This document shows, one piece after another, positions 43,672-53,187 of a stretch of DNA of 64,000 nucleotides. Position numbers and translations under genes: made by a program. The stretch's first letter is position 1. Every line of letters begins with the position of its first letter. A model generated the notes under the pieces. The model did no database searches. It was not told the DNA's origin and worked only from the letters and a program-made list of their open reading frames with translations. This DNA comes from Natronolimnohabitans innermongolicus JCM 12255 (GTDB lineage Archaea; Halobacteriota; Halobacteria; Halobacteriales; Natrialbaceae). The stretch is taken from assembly GCF_000337215.1 (NCBI RefSeq), contig NZ_AOHZ01000047.1, positions 62,001 to 126,000 on the forward strand, given 5' to 3'.

Positions 43672-45464
43672 TCGATCCGACCCTCCTCGAGGTAACGACC
43701 GGGGACCTCGAGTCGCTCGCGACGGGGATCAACCTCGTCTGGATGCTGGTGGCGACGTTCCTGATCTTCTTCATGCACGCCGGCTTCGCGATGCTCGAGG
43801 CGGGCCAGGTCCGCTCGAAGAACGTCGCGAACCAGCTGACGAAGAACATGCTGACCTGGGCGGTCGGCGTCTTCGTGTTCTTCGTGATCGGGATGGGCGT
43901 CTCGAACAACGTCGGTGCGATGCTCGGCGGCGGCGAGTCTGCCGCGTGGACGCAGTTCGCGCTCGATCCGAGCGGCGAGATGGTCGAGTTGCTCTTCAGC
44001 GCGGTGTTCGCGATGACCGCCGCGACGATCGTCTCCGGTGCGGTCGCGGGCCGCGCGAGACTTCGCGCGTACGTCATCTACACGTTCTTGCTCGCCGCGG
44101 TCATCTACCCCGTCGTCGCGGGGATGGTCTGGTACGGCGGCGACCCGCCGATCCTGACCGATCTCGGCTTTTCCGACTTCGCGGGCGGGATGGTCGTCCA
44201 CGGCGTCGGCGGCGTCGCCGGCCTCACGGCGGCCTGGATCCTCGGGGCTCGCATGGACAAGTACAACAGCGACGGCAGCGTCAACATCATCCCCGGCCAC
44301 TCGATGACTTTCGCCGTGCTGGGGACGCTGATCCTCTGTTTCGGCTGGTTCGGCTTCAACGTCGGAACGGCCGCGACCGTCATCGGCGACGGATTCGAAC
44401 TCGCCGCCTTCGACATCGTCGGCCGCGTCGCGATCGTGACCGCCCTCGGGATGGGACTCGGCGCACTCGGCGCTTCTACCGTCTCGATTGCACTGAACGG
44501 CAAGGTCGACACGCTCTACGTCGCGAACGGCATGCTCGCCGGCCTCGTCGGCGTCACCGGCCCGACCGACCTCATCACCCCCGTGGGTGCGATCGCGATC
44601 GGCTTCCTCGCCGGCGCCCAGCTACCGATCGTCTTCAAGTTCGTCGAGCAGAAGCTCAAGATCGACGACGTCTGTGCGGTCTTCCCGGTTCACGGAACCG
44701 CAGGGATGCTCGGACTGATCATCTACCCACTGTGGTCCGTCGAGGGGTCGGCCATCGGCGGTAGTGTTATCTCGGGGGGCATCCTCTCGATCGAGGCCAG
44801 CGCGTTCGGTCCGCAGATCCTCGGCGTCGCCGCGATCACGATCTGGACGGTCGCCGCGACCGCCGCCGTCTGGGGCGTGCTCAAGATGCTGGGTCAGGCC
44901 CGCGTCACCTCCGAACACGAACGCGACGGACTCGACCTCGCCGAACACGGCGTCGACACCTACCCCGAGTTCGGACAGCCCGACGTCGCGACCGACGGCG
45001 GCCCAGCGCCGTTCCGCACCGACGGCGGCTCCGACGATGACGACCGCGTCATCCGCACCGATGGAGGCGAACGACTCGAGGACGCCGAACTCCGTACCGA
45101 CGGGGGCGCGCCCAACGACGGCGAACTCAAGCTGATCACCGCGATCATCCGCCCCGACCGCCTCGGCGCGGTCAAGCAGGCTCTCGCCGAGACCGGCGCA
45201 CCGTCGCTGACCGTCACCAACGTCTCCGGCCGCGGCTCCCAGCCCGCAAAGAAGGGCCAGTGGCGCGGCGAGGAGTACACGGTCGACCTCCACCAGAAGG
45301 TCAAAATCGAGTGCGTCGTCGCCGACATCCCCGCCGAGGACGTCGTCGAGGCCATCGGCGAGGCGGCAAACACCGGCGAGCCGGGCGACGGGAAAATCTT
45401 CGTGATCCCCGTCGAAGACGCCTACCAGGTCCGCACCGGAAACACCGGCCAGGACGCGGTCTGA
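43668..45464 (+). CDS. amt: Ammonium transporter Amt fused to a P-II (GlnK) domain
   Basis: 598-residue fusion. Residues 1-410 are an 11-helix Amt channel with the twin pore histidines H178 (VVHGVGG) and H342 (FPVHGTAG). After the usual cytoplasmic tail ([19 protein letters not shown]) a linker holds four TDGG repeats. Residues 487-590 are a complete P-II/GlnK domain ([19 protein letters not shown]), with T-loop RGEEYTVD. Tyr537 equals canonical Tyr51, and the closing [22 protein letters not shown] is intact. Haloarchaea normally keep amt and glnK as separate neighbouring genes, so the channel here carries its own gate regulator. Confidence 0.93.
   Translation: MIDPTLLEVTTGDLESLATGINLVWMLVATFLIFFMHAGFAMLEAGQVRSKNVANQLTKNMLTWAVGVFVFFVIGMGVSNNVGAMLGGGESAAWTQFALDPSGEMVELLFSAVFAMTAATIVSGAVAGRARLRAYVIYTFLLAAVIYPVVAGMVWYGGDPPILTDLGFSDFAGGMVVHGVGGVAGLTAAWILGARMDKYNSDGSVNIIPGHSMTFAVLGTLILCFGWFGFNVGTAATVIGDGFELAAFDIVGRVAIVTALGMGLGALGASTVSIALNGKVDTLYVANGMLAGLVGVTGPTDLITPVGAIAIGFLAGAQLPIVFKFVEQKLKIDDVCAVFPVHGTAGMLGLIIYPLWSVEGSAIGGSVISGGILSIEASAFGPQILGVAAITIWTVAATAAVWGVLKMLGQARVTSEHERDGLDLAEHGVDTYPEFGQPDVATDGGPAPFRTDGGSDDDDRVIRTDGGERLEDAELRTDGGAPNDGELKLITAIIRPDRLGAVKQALAETGAPSLTVTNVSGRGSQPAKKGQWRGEEYTVDLHQKVKIECVVADIPAEDVVEAIGEAANTGEPGDGKIFVIPVEDAYQVRTGNTGQDAV
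44993..45120 (+). repeat. TDGG-repeat linker in the Amt-GlnK fusion
   Basis: Coding repeat giving ATDGG, RTDGG, RTDGG, RTDGG spaced 8-15 residues apart with D/E-rich spacers. It forms a flexible, acidic linker between membrane channel and P-II domain. Confidence 0.6.
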
Positions 45465-45485
45465 CGGAACGCTTCGGTCGGACAC

Positions 45486-45504
45486 CGATTTTCCTGTTTT
45501 TTCG
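45486..45504 (+). terminator. T-rich terminator after amt
   Basis: gattttcctgttttttcg about 20-40 bp after the stop, a T-rich tract typical of archaeal termination. Confidence 0.5.
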
Positions 45505-46420
45505 CTCCGGAGACCGATCCGGACGTTGATTCGGCTCGCGTCGACTCGAGACCCCACACTCCCGTTCAGGGGAGTGTCGTTACCTCCACTATATAAATTA
45601 AACATCATTCGAAGTTGGGTATGTGATAGTCATTATCGCGTATTATTCATCGGTGTTCAACGGAAATGCTTATAATCGGGACGGGCCACAGAAAGGTACG
45701 TGATCGGAACGACAACCGCTACCACAGCACCGACCGCGGCACCCGTCCGTCGATCGGGAGCGGCGCAGTCGGTACGTGCGACTGCGGCGGGGAGGAACAC
45801 GATTCGCTCTCCGACGAGCGAGATCGTTCCGTCCACGAGTGCGCGGCCGCGAGTCGACGGCCACCTCCACTTCCGGTGCGAGGGGGCCGTCGCGACGCGT
45901 CGTGACGCTATAGTAGTCAGTGAAAGTCAATGCACACCCGATCGCAGGATGGCGTTGCGATCGGTGTGTAAATCGTTTCACTGACTACTATAGTTGCGAG
46001 GTATCGAACGGCGAGCGACGGACTCGAGCGCTCGCGGAGAGCGATGATCGCTGCGTTCGGACAGGCGAGTCCGGACTGGAGGGTACCTAGGCAGGGTCGC
46101 GCGGCCGTCAGAGCGCGCGCCCACCGACGCGCGTTCCGCGAATTCGTTCGCGCGGCCCGCCTCGCTGCCCTCGGTCGGCATACTCTCCGGACGGTTCGTC
46201 CGGACTTCGACGCCCGCTCCGAACCGGGCGTCGACGGCCGCCGCGTCGTATCGGCGGCCACCACGATCCGGTGACTCACTGTGGGTTCGATCGTGTCACC
46301 CTCACTGGATTCGTGTTTTTCGCGGTAGAACGTACTCCAACGGAGCGATCCGCGAGTAATGACGCCCCCTCGCGAGCGAACCTCGGTACTACTTTCCCGT
46401 CCCGTTGCTAAGGCTGGGAT
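45505..46420. other. 916-bp gene-poor region between amt and hemL
   Basis: AT-rich around 45580-45680 (ctatataaattaaac; cttataatc), then GC-rich. It contains the MITE-like palindrome at 45908-45993. A 94-codon frame from GTG 45700 starts 27 nt after a TATA-like box, but is arginine/serine-rich and runs into the palindrome. No other gene is supported. Confidence 0.45.
45908..45993. mobile_element. 86-bp MITE-like palindromic element
   Basis: The outer arms are CTATAGTAGTCAGTGAAA and its exact reverse complement at the other end (18 bp). Inside is a second palindrome, CACACcCGATCGCA paired with TGCGATCGGTGTG. The whole 86 bp can fold into one long hairpin. Terminal inverted repeats without coding capacity are the mark of a MITE; no clear target duplication is visible. 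Confidence 0.7.
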
Positions 46421-47695
46421 ATGAACCACGACAACTCACGCGAGCTGTACGACCGGGCGCTGTCGGTGCTGCCCGGCGGAGTCAATTCGGCGGTTCGTGC
46501 GGCCGTCGAGCCGTATCCGTTCTTCGTCCAGAAGGGCGACAACGGCCACGTCATCGACGCGGACGGCAACCGCTACGTCGACTGGGTGATGGGCCTCGGT
46601 CCGCTTCTTCTGGGGCACAATCTGCCCGAACCGGTCCAGGCCGGCATCCAGCAGAAGGCCAGCGAGGGGCCGATGTACGGCACCCCGACGGAGGTCGAGG
46701 TCGACCTCGCCGAGTTCGTCGTTCGTCACGTGCCGAGCGTCGAGAAGATTCGGTTCGTGAACTCGGGCACCGAAGCGACTACCTCGGCGGTCCGACTTGC
46801 CCGGGGGTACACCGGCCGGAACAAGATCGTCGTCAACCAGGGCGGCTACCACGGCGCCCAGGAGTCGACGCTGGTCGAGGGCGACGCCGAAAATCCGAAA
46901 CCCTCCTCGGCGGGCATCCCGCAGTCGTTCGCCGAACACACGATTCCCGTGCCGTTCAACGACGAGGAGGCGGTGCGAGACGTCTTCGAGAAACACGGTG
47001 ACGACGTCGCAGCCGTTCTCACGGAACCGATTCTGGGCAACTACGGTATCGTCCACCCCGAGGACGGCTACCACGAGTTCCTCCGCGAGATCACCGAGGA
47101 ACACGGCTCCCTGCTCGTCTTCGACGAGGTCATCACCGGCTTCCGCGTCGGCGGTCTGGGCTGTGCCCAGAGCGAGTTCGACGTTACGCCCGACCTGACG
47201 ACGTTCGGAAAGATCATCGGGGGCGGCTTCCCCGTCGGCGCCATCGGCGGCCGCGCCGAGATCATCGAGCAGTTCGCTCCGTCTGGTCCGGTCTTCCAGG
47301 CCGGCACCTTCTCCGGCCACCCCGTCACGATGGCCGCCGGCCTCGAGACCCTGCAGTTCGCCGCCGAGAACGACGTCTACGCCCACGTCGACGGCCTCGG
47401 TGACCGCCTTCGCGACGGACTCGAGGATATCGTCGCCGATCAGGCACCCGAGTACACCGTCGCCGGAACCGCCAGCATGTTCAAGGTGATCTTCACCCGC
47501 GACGGCGAGGCGCCGACGAACGCCGCCGACGTCAAAAACGCCGAAACGGATCGCTGGCGGCGCATCTTCTGGGGCCAGATGAAAGACCGGGGCATCTACC
47601 TCTCACAGAACCAGTTCGAGTGTCAGTTCGTCAGCTACGGCCACACCGACGAGGACGTCGAACGGACGCTCGAGGCGTACAAAGAGGCGCTGTAG
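46421..47695 (+). CDS. hemL: Glutamate-1-semialdehyde 2,1-aminomutase
   Basis: 424-residue PLP enzyme producing 5-aminolevulinate in the C5 pathway. PLP lysine K264 in [14 protein letters not shown], substrate-site [15 protein letters not shown], and the N-terminal [11 protein letters not shown] are diagnostic. It supplies HemB, encoded 3.2 kb upstream. In many haloarchaea the two are closer; here amt-glnK and a MITE-like element lie between. Confidence 0.96.
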   Translation: MNHDNSRELYDRALSVLPGGVNSAVRAAVEPYPFFVQKGDNGHVIDADGNRYVDWVMGLGPLLLGHNLPEPVQAGIQQKASEGPMYGTPTEVEVDLAEFVVRHVPSVEKIRFVNSGTEATTSAVRLARGYTGRNKIVVNQGGYHGAQESTLVEGDAENPKPSSAGIPQSFAEHTIPVPFNDEEAVRDVFEKHGDDVAAVLTEPILGNYGIVHPEDGYHEFLREITEEHGSLLVFDEVITGFRVGGLGCAQSEFDVTPDLTTFGKIIGGGFPVGAIGGRAEIIEQFAPSGPVFQAGTFSGHPVTMAAGLETLQFAAENDVYAHVDGLGDRLRDGLEDIVADQAPEYTVAGTASMFKVIFTRDGEAPTNAADVKNAETDRWRRIFWGQMKDRGIYLSQNQFECQFVSYGHTDEDVERTLEAYKEAL

Positions 47696-47859
47696 GAACC
47701 GCCCGCTTCGAACACGAGTGACGGACCGGTCGAACGGTGACGACTGTCACACCGTGAGTACGGGGGACTCGAGGGGAGCGACGACGGTGTCGGACTCGAT
47801 GCGCTACGGCGGGGTTCCGAACACCGAGAGACGCCCCGCGGGAGCGGTTCAAACAGCAG

Positions 47860-48534
47860 ATGAGGACGCACGTCGACGAGATCGGCTGGGCGCGGCTCAT
47901 CGAGCGGTTGCTGTATCTCTTTCCGCCGGTGGTCGGCGTCGGTATCGTCGGCGTGCTCCGAGACGCCGAACCGGGCGTCCCCGGGCTCCAGTTCGCGCTG
48001 TTTCTCGTCAGCGCGTTCGGGTATACGGTCCTGACGCTCGGCCTTCTCGTCGCCATCTTCTTCGACGCGCGGCGGATCCGTCGGCGACCGCGGGCCAGCG
48101 GCAACTGGGCGCCGAACCCGTGGCTGAACGCCGCCGCGGCGCTCGTCTCGGCACCGCTCGCGGGCGTCGTCTACCTCGCGCGGCGCCACAGACGATTCGG
48201 AACGCAACCCGGCTGGTCGGGCTGGTGGCTCGTCGTGGCGGTTTCGATCGGAACGACGGCGTTCGGGCTCGCTACCGCCGTGATCGCGATCGTGTTTACC
48301 ATCCCGGGGCTGCTCCGCGCCAGCATCGGCCTCGCCGGTGCGATCGCCTTCGGCTCGTTTCCGATCGCGATCCACCAGGACGCGGCCTACGTCTGTACGC
48401 ACGGACGCTCCTGGCGGCCGAATCCGGGACTGTACCTCGGTATCGCCTTTCTGAGTCTCTCGATTCCGCCGCTGCAGCCACTCGTCGCGGGCTACTATCT
48501 CCTCCGGCGTCGCAGGGAGCTCGGGACGCCCTGA
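47860..48534 (+). CDS. Six-helix integral membrane protein, unknown
   Basis: 224-residue protein (MRTHVDEIGWARLIERLLYLFPP) with hydrophobic segments at about 16-35, 45-68, 92-106, 122-147, 150-170 and 190-213. Positively charged loops (DARRIRRRPRASGNW, RRHRRFG) suggest their cytoplasmic side. No family recognised. Its stop is 16 bp from the stop of the convergent histidine kinase gene. Confidence 0.65.
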   Translation: MRTHVDEIGWARLIERLLYLFPPVVGVGIVGVLRDAEPGVPGLQFALFLVSAFGYTVLTLGLLVAIFFDARRIRRRPRASGNWAPNPWLNAAAALVSAPLAGVVYLARRHRRFGTQPGWSGWWLVVAVSIGTTAFGLATAVIAIVFTIPGLLRASIGLAGAIAFGSFPIAIHQDAAYVCTHGRSWRPNPGLYLGIAFLSLSIPPLQPLVAGYYLLRRRRELGTP

Positions 48535-48550
48535 CGAATCCACGCGACGG

Positions 48551-49768
48551 TCACTCCACGTTCGTCAAAAGCAGCGAGTTCCCAGACCGCTCGAGCGCCG
48601 CCCTCTCTTCGGTCTCGGCGCCGTCGCGGTTCCGGCCGCCACCGTCGGCCACCGCGGGAATCTCGACCGCGAACGTGCTCCCGTCGGCGCTCGTCTCGAC
48701 GAGTTCGACCGCACCGTCGTATCGGGTCGCGAGCTGGTCGACCAGATACAGGCCCAGTCCGTGGGTACTGCCGCGGCGCTCGACGCGCTCGAACAACGAC
48801 TCGCGCGTCGAATCGGGAATACCAGGGCCGTTATCGGCGATTTCGACGCGAACGGCGTCCGGTCCGGGATCGACCGTAACCGACACTCGCGGCGTCGCGG
48901 CGTCGTTGTGCTCGACTGCGTTCGCGAGGAGATTGGCGAACACGCGGGCGAGCAAGTCGTCGGCCCGAACGAACACGTCGTCGGGAATCGACGTCTCGAC
49001 CTCGATAGGGCCCCGCTTGTGCTCGAGCTTTCGGACTTCGCCTCGCAGGATTCGGGAGAGATCCACCGGCTCGAGTTGAAACGAGCCGTCCGTCGTTTGC
49101 AACAGCACGCGCACGTCGTCGATCACCGTCGCCATCTCGTCGGACTCCTCGATTACGATGTCCGCCCACTCGCGAGACTGCTCGTCCAGCGGGGCCTCGT
49201 CGCGAAGCAGCATCGCGTAGCCGTTGATCACCGTCGCGGTGTTCAACACTTCGTGGCGAAGAACGCTGTTGAGGTAGTCGAGGTAATCCCGCTGGTCCTC
49301 GAGATAGTCCGCCCGAAGCGTGGCCCGTTCGGCAGCCAGCGCGCGTTCGACGGCCTGTGCCTCGAGACAGCCGATACCCAGACCGACGCCGGCACCGAGA
49401 GCGACCGCCCAGCGGAGCCACGCGAGCACTTCTGCCAGTCCGCCGGTCGGCATCACGAGAACGAGCGCGAAATTGATCGCTACGAAGAGTATCGAGCCGC
49501 CGAAACACCAGCCGAGAATTCGCGAATAGCGAGTCGAGGGAAGCGATGAAGTACGAAGCCAGTAGCCCCCGAAGACGATGCCAGCGACGAACGGCGCCGT
49601 CGTGACGACGCCGACCACGAACTGCCCTTCGAAGAGCAGCGGCGATGCGAACGCGAACAACAGGACGACCTCCGCGACCAGCGCGGTCGTCAGTAGTGCA
49701 CCGAATCCGACGACGATCGCCGGAATCCGTTCGCTGTCGACGAATCGACCGCTCGCTGGCCACTGCAT
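48551..49768 (-). CDS. Membrane sensor histidine kinase
   Basis: 405-residue kinase from ATG 49768 (MQWPASGRFVDSERIP); an ATG 11 codons upstream is possible. The N-terminal 155 residues hold five or so transmembrane helices without a recognised sensor domain. The dimerisation/phospho-acceptor helix has LRHEVLNTATVINGYA (H-box), followed by N box FANLLANAVEHN, G1 DNGPGIP and G2 HGLGLYLV. No response regulator is encoded nearby, as is common for haloarchaeal kinases. Confidence 0.88.
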   Translation of the reverse strand: MQWPASGRFVDSERIPAIVVGFGALLTTALVAEVVLLFAFASPLLFEGQFVVGVVTTAPFVAGIVFGGYWLRTSSLPSTRYSRILGWCFGGSILFVAINFALVLVMPTGGLAEVLAWLRWAVALGAGVGLGIGCLEAQAVERALAAERATLRADYLEDQRDYLDYLNSVLRHEVLNTATVINGYAMLLRDEAPLDEQSREWADIVIEESDEMATVIDDVRVLLQTTDGSFQLEPVDLSRILRGEVRKLEHKRGPIEVETSIPDDVFVRADDLLARVFANLLANAVEHNDAATPRVSVTVDPGPDAVRVEIADNGPGIPDSTRESLFERVERRGSTHGLGLYLVDQLATRYDGAVELVETSADGSTFAVEIPAVADGGGRNRDGAETEERAALERSGNSLLLTNVE

Positions 49769-49903
49769 ACACTGGCAATCCAGGTCGGTTTTGTTAGGCA
49801 TTCCGGCCGTTTCGACTCGAGTCGAACGGGGAGTCGACGCGAACGCCGTGCCAGTCGTTTGCAGGCTGTAGCTCTTTCCCCTCGATACTGATAGGGCTCT
49901 CCG

Positions 49904-50233
49904 ATGAGCCACATCGATGACACCGCCGACGAGGTTCGATCGCTCGAGGTCGGAACCGTCAGTCAGCTGTTCGACGAGACGACGTTCCCGACGACGACCG
50001 AGGAGGTCCTCGCGGAGTTCGGCGATGTCGAGATCAGCTACCCGACCGAGTCGGATACGCTCGAGACGATCCTCGAGACCTCGGGTCACGAGACCTACGG
50101 GACGCGGGACGAACTCGAGTTGGCGATCCTGAACGGCGTGCGACGGGACGCCGTCGGTCGGCCGCGCTACGCCGACCGCGGCGACAGCCCGCACGAGACC
50201 GACGAGCACGTGCGGACACAACAGTCGTTCTGA
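49904..50233 (+). CDS. DUF5789 family protein (copy 2)
   Basis: 109-residue acidic haloarchaeal protein. SQLFDETTFPTTTEEVLAEFGDVEISYP and AILNGVRRDAVGRPRYADRGDSP match the family and the copy at 35897. It is followed 8 bp later by the first DUF892 gene on the same strand, so the three genes to 51347 form an operon. DUF5789 may have a role in stress response by association (inference). Confidence 0.82.
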   Translation: MSHIDDTADEVRSLEVGTVSQLFDETTFPTTTEEVLAEFGDVEISYPTESDTLETILETSGHETYGTRDELELAILNGVRRDAVGRPRYADRGDSPHETDEHVRTQQSF

Positions 50234-50241
50234 GAGCGCCA

Positions 50242-50853
50242 ATGAGCGCCACAACGACCGCCGCGCGCGACGCGCTGACGGCTCAGCTAGAACGGCTGTA
50301 CTACATCGAGCGGACGCTGCAGTCGGAGCTCGAGACGCTCTCGAACGACGTCGAGATTCAGACGTTAGACGACATCCGCGCCCTGCAGTGTCGCGAGCAG
50401 CTCCAGTACGCGATCGACGGCCACCGCGAGGAGACCGAGACCCACCTCGAGCGGATCGAACGGGCCTTCGACGCCCTCGACGAGGAGCCAGACGGCCGTC
50501 CGGTTCCCGAACTCGACGGCCTGATCGCCGACAAAGAGGCGTTCAACAACGTCGTTCTGAACGACGCGCTCCGGCCGCTTTATTACATGCAGACGGTGCT
50601 CGAACTCGAAGCGATCGAGTGTACCGTCTACGAGACGACGATCGCGCTCGCCGGCGCGCTTCCCGACGACGTCGGCGACGAGGTCGTCGACGCGCTCCGG
50701 GACAACTACGACGACGAGCGCGAACTGCGGACGGAACTCGAGGACCTGACCGAGAGCGAGGCCGTCCGGGAGCTGCTGGCCGCGAGTCCGATCGACGACG
50801 CGCCGCGAGAGTCGCTCGACCGCGCCTGGCGGAGGGATCCCGATCGACCATGA
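50242..50853 (+). CDS. Ferritin-like DUF892 family protein (copy 1)
   Basis: 203-residue four-helix-bundle protein of the YciE/YciF (DUF892) type. Helices with ERLYYIERTLQSELETL, HREETETHLERIERAFDAL and LYYMQTVLELEAIECTVYETTIAL carry spaced E/H residues that could bind a di-iron centre. Bacterial relatives are stress-induced. Overlaps the second DUF892 gene by four bases (ATGA). Confidence 0.82.
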   Translation: MSATTTAARDALTAQLERLYYIERTLQSELETLSNDVEIQTLDDIRALQCREQLQYAIDGHREETETHLERIERAFDALDEEPDGRPVPELDGLIADKEAFNNVVLNDALRPLYYMQTVLELEAIECTVYETTIALAGALPDDVGDEVVDALRDNYDDERELRTELEDLTESEAVRELLAASPIDDAPRESLDRAWRRDPDRP

Positions 50854-51347
50854 ACGTCGAAACGATCGAAGACCTGTTCGGCAGTCGGCTTCAGCGCGCC
50901 TACTACGCCGAGCGCACCCACGCGGAGTTATGCTCGGAGATGGCCGCGGACGCGACGGCCGGCGACTTCCGCGACCTGCTCGAGGACCATCGGACGGAGA
51001 CCGACGATCAAATCGGCCGCCTCGAGGACGTCTTCGCGGCGCTCGGTCGCCGTCCGCGGGCGAGTCGCACCCGAACGGTCGACGGGCTGGTCGAATCGTG
51101 GCACCAACACGCCGAGGCGGCGGACGAACCGGCCGTCCCGGGCGCCCTCGAGATCGCGCTGATGGCGGAGCGACTCGAGGTCAGGACCTACGAGTCGCTG
51201 CTGAGGCTCGCCGGACGGCTGGCCTACGCCGACGACGTCGTCGAACCGCTCGAGACGAACCTCGCCGAAGAACGGGCGGCCCTGGAGGCCCTGGAGACGA
51301 TCCAGACCGAGCGTCCGGTACTCGAGGCGGTCGGCATAACCGAGTGA
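50850..51347 (+). CDS. Ferritin-like DUF892 family protein (copy 2)
   Basis: 165-residue paralogue of the preceding gene, starting MNVETIEDLFGSRLQRAYYAERTHAEL. Helix residues HRTETDDQIGRLEDVF and EIALMAERLEVRTYESLLRLA retain the E/H pattern. The pair probably forms a hetero- or homo-oligomer involved in oxidative or metal stress (inference from family). Confidence 0.82.
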   Translation: MNVETIEDLFGSRLQRAYYAERTHAELCSEMAADATAGDFRDLLEDHRTETDDQIGRLEDVFAALGRRPRASRTRTVDGLVESWHQHAEAADEPAVPGALEIALMAERLEVRTYESLLRLAGRLAYADDVVEPLETNLAEERAALEALETIQTERPVLEAVGITE

Positions 51348-51497
51348 GCGAAAAAAGGTTCGGTACGATCAGCCGAGGACGAACCGATTCGGCGTCGGTC
51401 GATTCCCGGACGATCGGATACCGAGATCGCCTCGAATCGACGATCGGCCCGTGACTCGTCATTCCGGTAGCGCGTCGAATCCCGCTTCGGTGTCCCG

Positions 51498-51989
51498 CTA
51501 GCGCTCGACGGCGAACCGGTCGTACCGCGCTCGATACCCCGCGAGCCGACCGACCGGAGCGGTCGCCGCCGCGAGCCCCCGCTGCAGCCCGACGGGAAGC
51601 GCCGCGAGGGCGAACTCCTCGCGGTAGGCGTCGGCGAGGACCGCGAGCTGGAGCGGTCCCGGCAGCCCCCAGCCGTTGGTCTTCCCCTGGCGGGCGAGGC
51701 CGAACAGCGTCTCGAACAGCCGGTGGATCTCGAGCGCCGGGCTGAGCTCGATCTCGGTGCGGACCGGCTCGTCGCCGTCGTTCCAGATGGTGTAATCGGT
51801 GCCGGCAGGCACGCCGAACGCGGTGCCCGGCGTCGCCGTCCACTCGTCGAATGAAGTACGGCAGGCGGCTGCAGGCACCGTCACTTCGTCGAAACCCGTC
51901 GAAGGAATCGTATCGAGCCGCGACGGCGACGTCCGCAGTGTCGGTGGCCATTCGACCGACGGACGCGTCGTCGTCGAACTGTCCGACAA
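51498..51989 (-). pseudogene. Truncated cupin-type gene
   Basis: 163-codon frame whose last 100 codons (VPAGTDYTIWNDGDEP...IHRLFETLFGLARQGKTNGWGLPGPLQLAVLADAYREEF) look like the C-terminal half of a haloarchaeal/bacterial cupin protein. The N-terminal half that should carry the metal-binding histidines is replaced by unrelated serine/threonine-rich sequence. The GCS2 gene begins 86 bp away on the other strand, so the missing part is not simply frameshifted. Probably a gene fragment. Confidence 0.6.
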
Positions 51990-52074
51990 CTACGTGAGAA
52001 CGATCGGGGCGACCGGAACGGCGGCGAGGGCCACCTCACGGCCCCCGCCCCGCGACAGCGAGCCCGCTCTGAGT

Positions 52075-53172
52075 ATGAACACGAGTATCGAAGTCGAGTA
52101 CTGGGTGATCGACACGGACGGCAAACTGACGACGCCGGGCGCACTGGCGGACGTCTCCGAACACACCGAACGCGAGTTCGTCGAGCCGCTGTTCGAGCTG
52201 AAGACGCCGCCCTGCGAGACCGTCGACGAACTCCGGCGGACGTTCGTCGACCAGTTCGAGACGGTTCTCTCGCGGGCGGCCGAGGTGGACAAGCGACTGG
52301 TGCCACTCGGGACGCCGATCAACTGCGATCCGATCGCGCTCCGCCCCGACGAGCGCGGTCGGATCCAGAAGGAGGTTATCGGCGACGACTTCGCCTACGC
52401 GAAGTACTGTGCCGGCACGCACGTCCACGTCGAGAAGCGAAACGTCACTGACCAGCTCAACACGCTGATCGCACTCGACGCCGCGCTCGCGCTGGTCAAC
52501 TCCTCGCCGTACCTCCGCGGCGAGCGACTCGCCAACAGCGCCCGCGCGTACTGCTACCGGAAGAAGAGCTACGAGGAGTTCCCGAAACACGGCCAGCTCT
52601 GGCGCTACGTCGACACCGTCGGCGAGTGGCGCCGTCGCCTCGAGCACCGCTACGACGAGTTCGAAGCCGCCGCCGTCGAGGCGGGTATCGACGAGGCGAC
52701 CGTCGCGGAACACTTCTCGCCCGACGACGTCGTCTGGACACCGGTTCGACTCCGCGACAGCATGCCGACTGTCGAGTGGCGCTCGCCGGACGCCGCGCTG
52801 CCGAGTCAGGTGCTCCGGCTGGCGACCGAACTCGAGATGGTGATGGAGGAGATCCACCACACGAACGTCGAAATCGAAGCCGAGAGCGACCCGCGAGACG
52901 CCGGCCACGTGACGGCCGACGGCGTCAGGCTTCCGGCGTTCGAGACGGCCTGTGACTACGCCGAGGCTGCGATGCTCGATGGCCTCGAGTCCGACGCCGT
53001 CGCCCGCTACCTCGATCGCATGGGCTTTTCAGTGGGCGACTACCACCCGATCGCCACGCGCATCGACGGCCGCCAGTACGTGACCAAAAGCGACGCCCGC
53101 GACCTGCGCCTGGAGTACGCGAACCTGCTCGAGGAGGACGTTGCAGAGTTGAGCGAGGCGCTCGAGGTCTGA
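52075..53172 (+). CDS. Glutamate-cysteine ligase family 2 (GCS2) protein
   Basis: 365-residue carboxylate-amine ligase of the YbdK/GCS2 family, likely making gamma-glutamylcysteine, the main thiol of haloarchaea, or a related amide. The glutamine-synthetase-like fold shows IEVEYWVIDTDGKL, FELKTPPCETVDELR, AGTHVHVEKR, NSSPYLRGERL and VEWRSPDAALPSQVLR. ATG at 52075 is the family start; the upstream open frame is not conserved. It lies next to the DUF892 ferritin-like genes, in keeping with redox-stress defence. Confidence 0.87.
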   Translation: MNTSIEVEYWVIDTDGKLTTPGALADVSEHTEREFVEPLFELKTPPCETVDELRRTFVDQFETVLSRAAEVDKRLVPLGTPINCDPIALRPDERGRIQKEVIGDDFAYAKYCAGTHVHVEKRNVTDQLNTLIALDAALALVNSSPYLRGERLANSARAYCYRKKSYEEFPKHGQLWRYVDTVGEWRRRLEHRYDEFEAAAVEAGIDEATVAEHFSPDDVVWTPVRLRDSMPTVEWRSPDAALPSQVLRLATELEMVMEEIHHTNVEIEAESDPRDAGHVTADGVRLPAFETACDYAEAAMLDGLESDAVARYLDRMGFSVGDYHPIATRIDGRQYVTKSDARDLRLEYANLLEEDVAELSEALEV

Positions 53173-53187
53173 CGCGGGAACAGCGGA

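Noticed and set aside
45700-45984. 94-codon frame starting 27 nt after a TATA-like box
   Set aside because: Composition is Arg/Ser/Thr-rich with few acidic residues, unlike genes of this genome, and its end lies in the MITE-like palindrome. At most a remnant.
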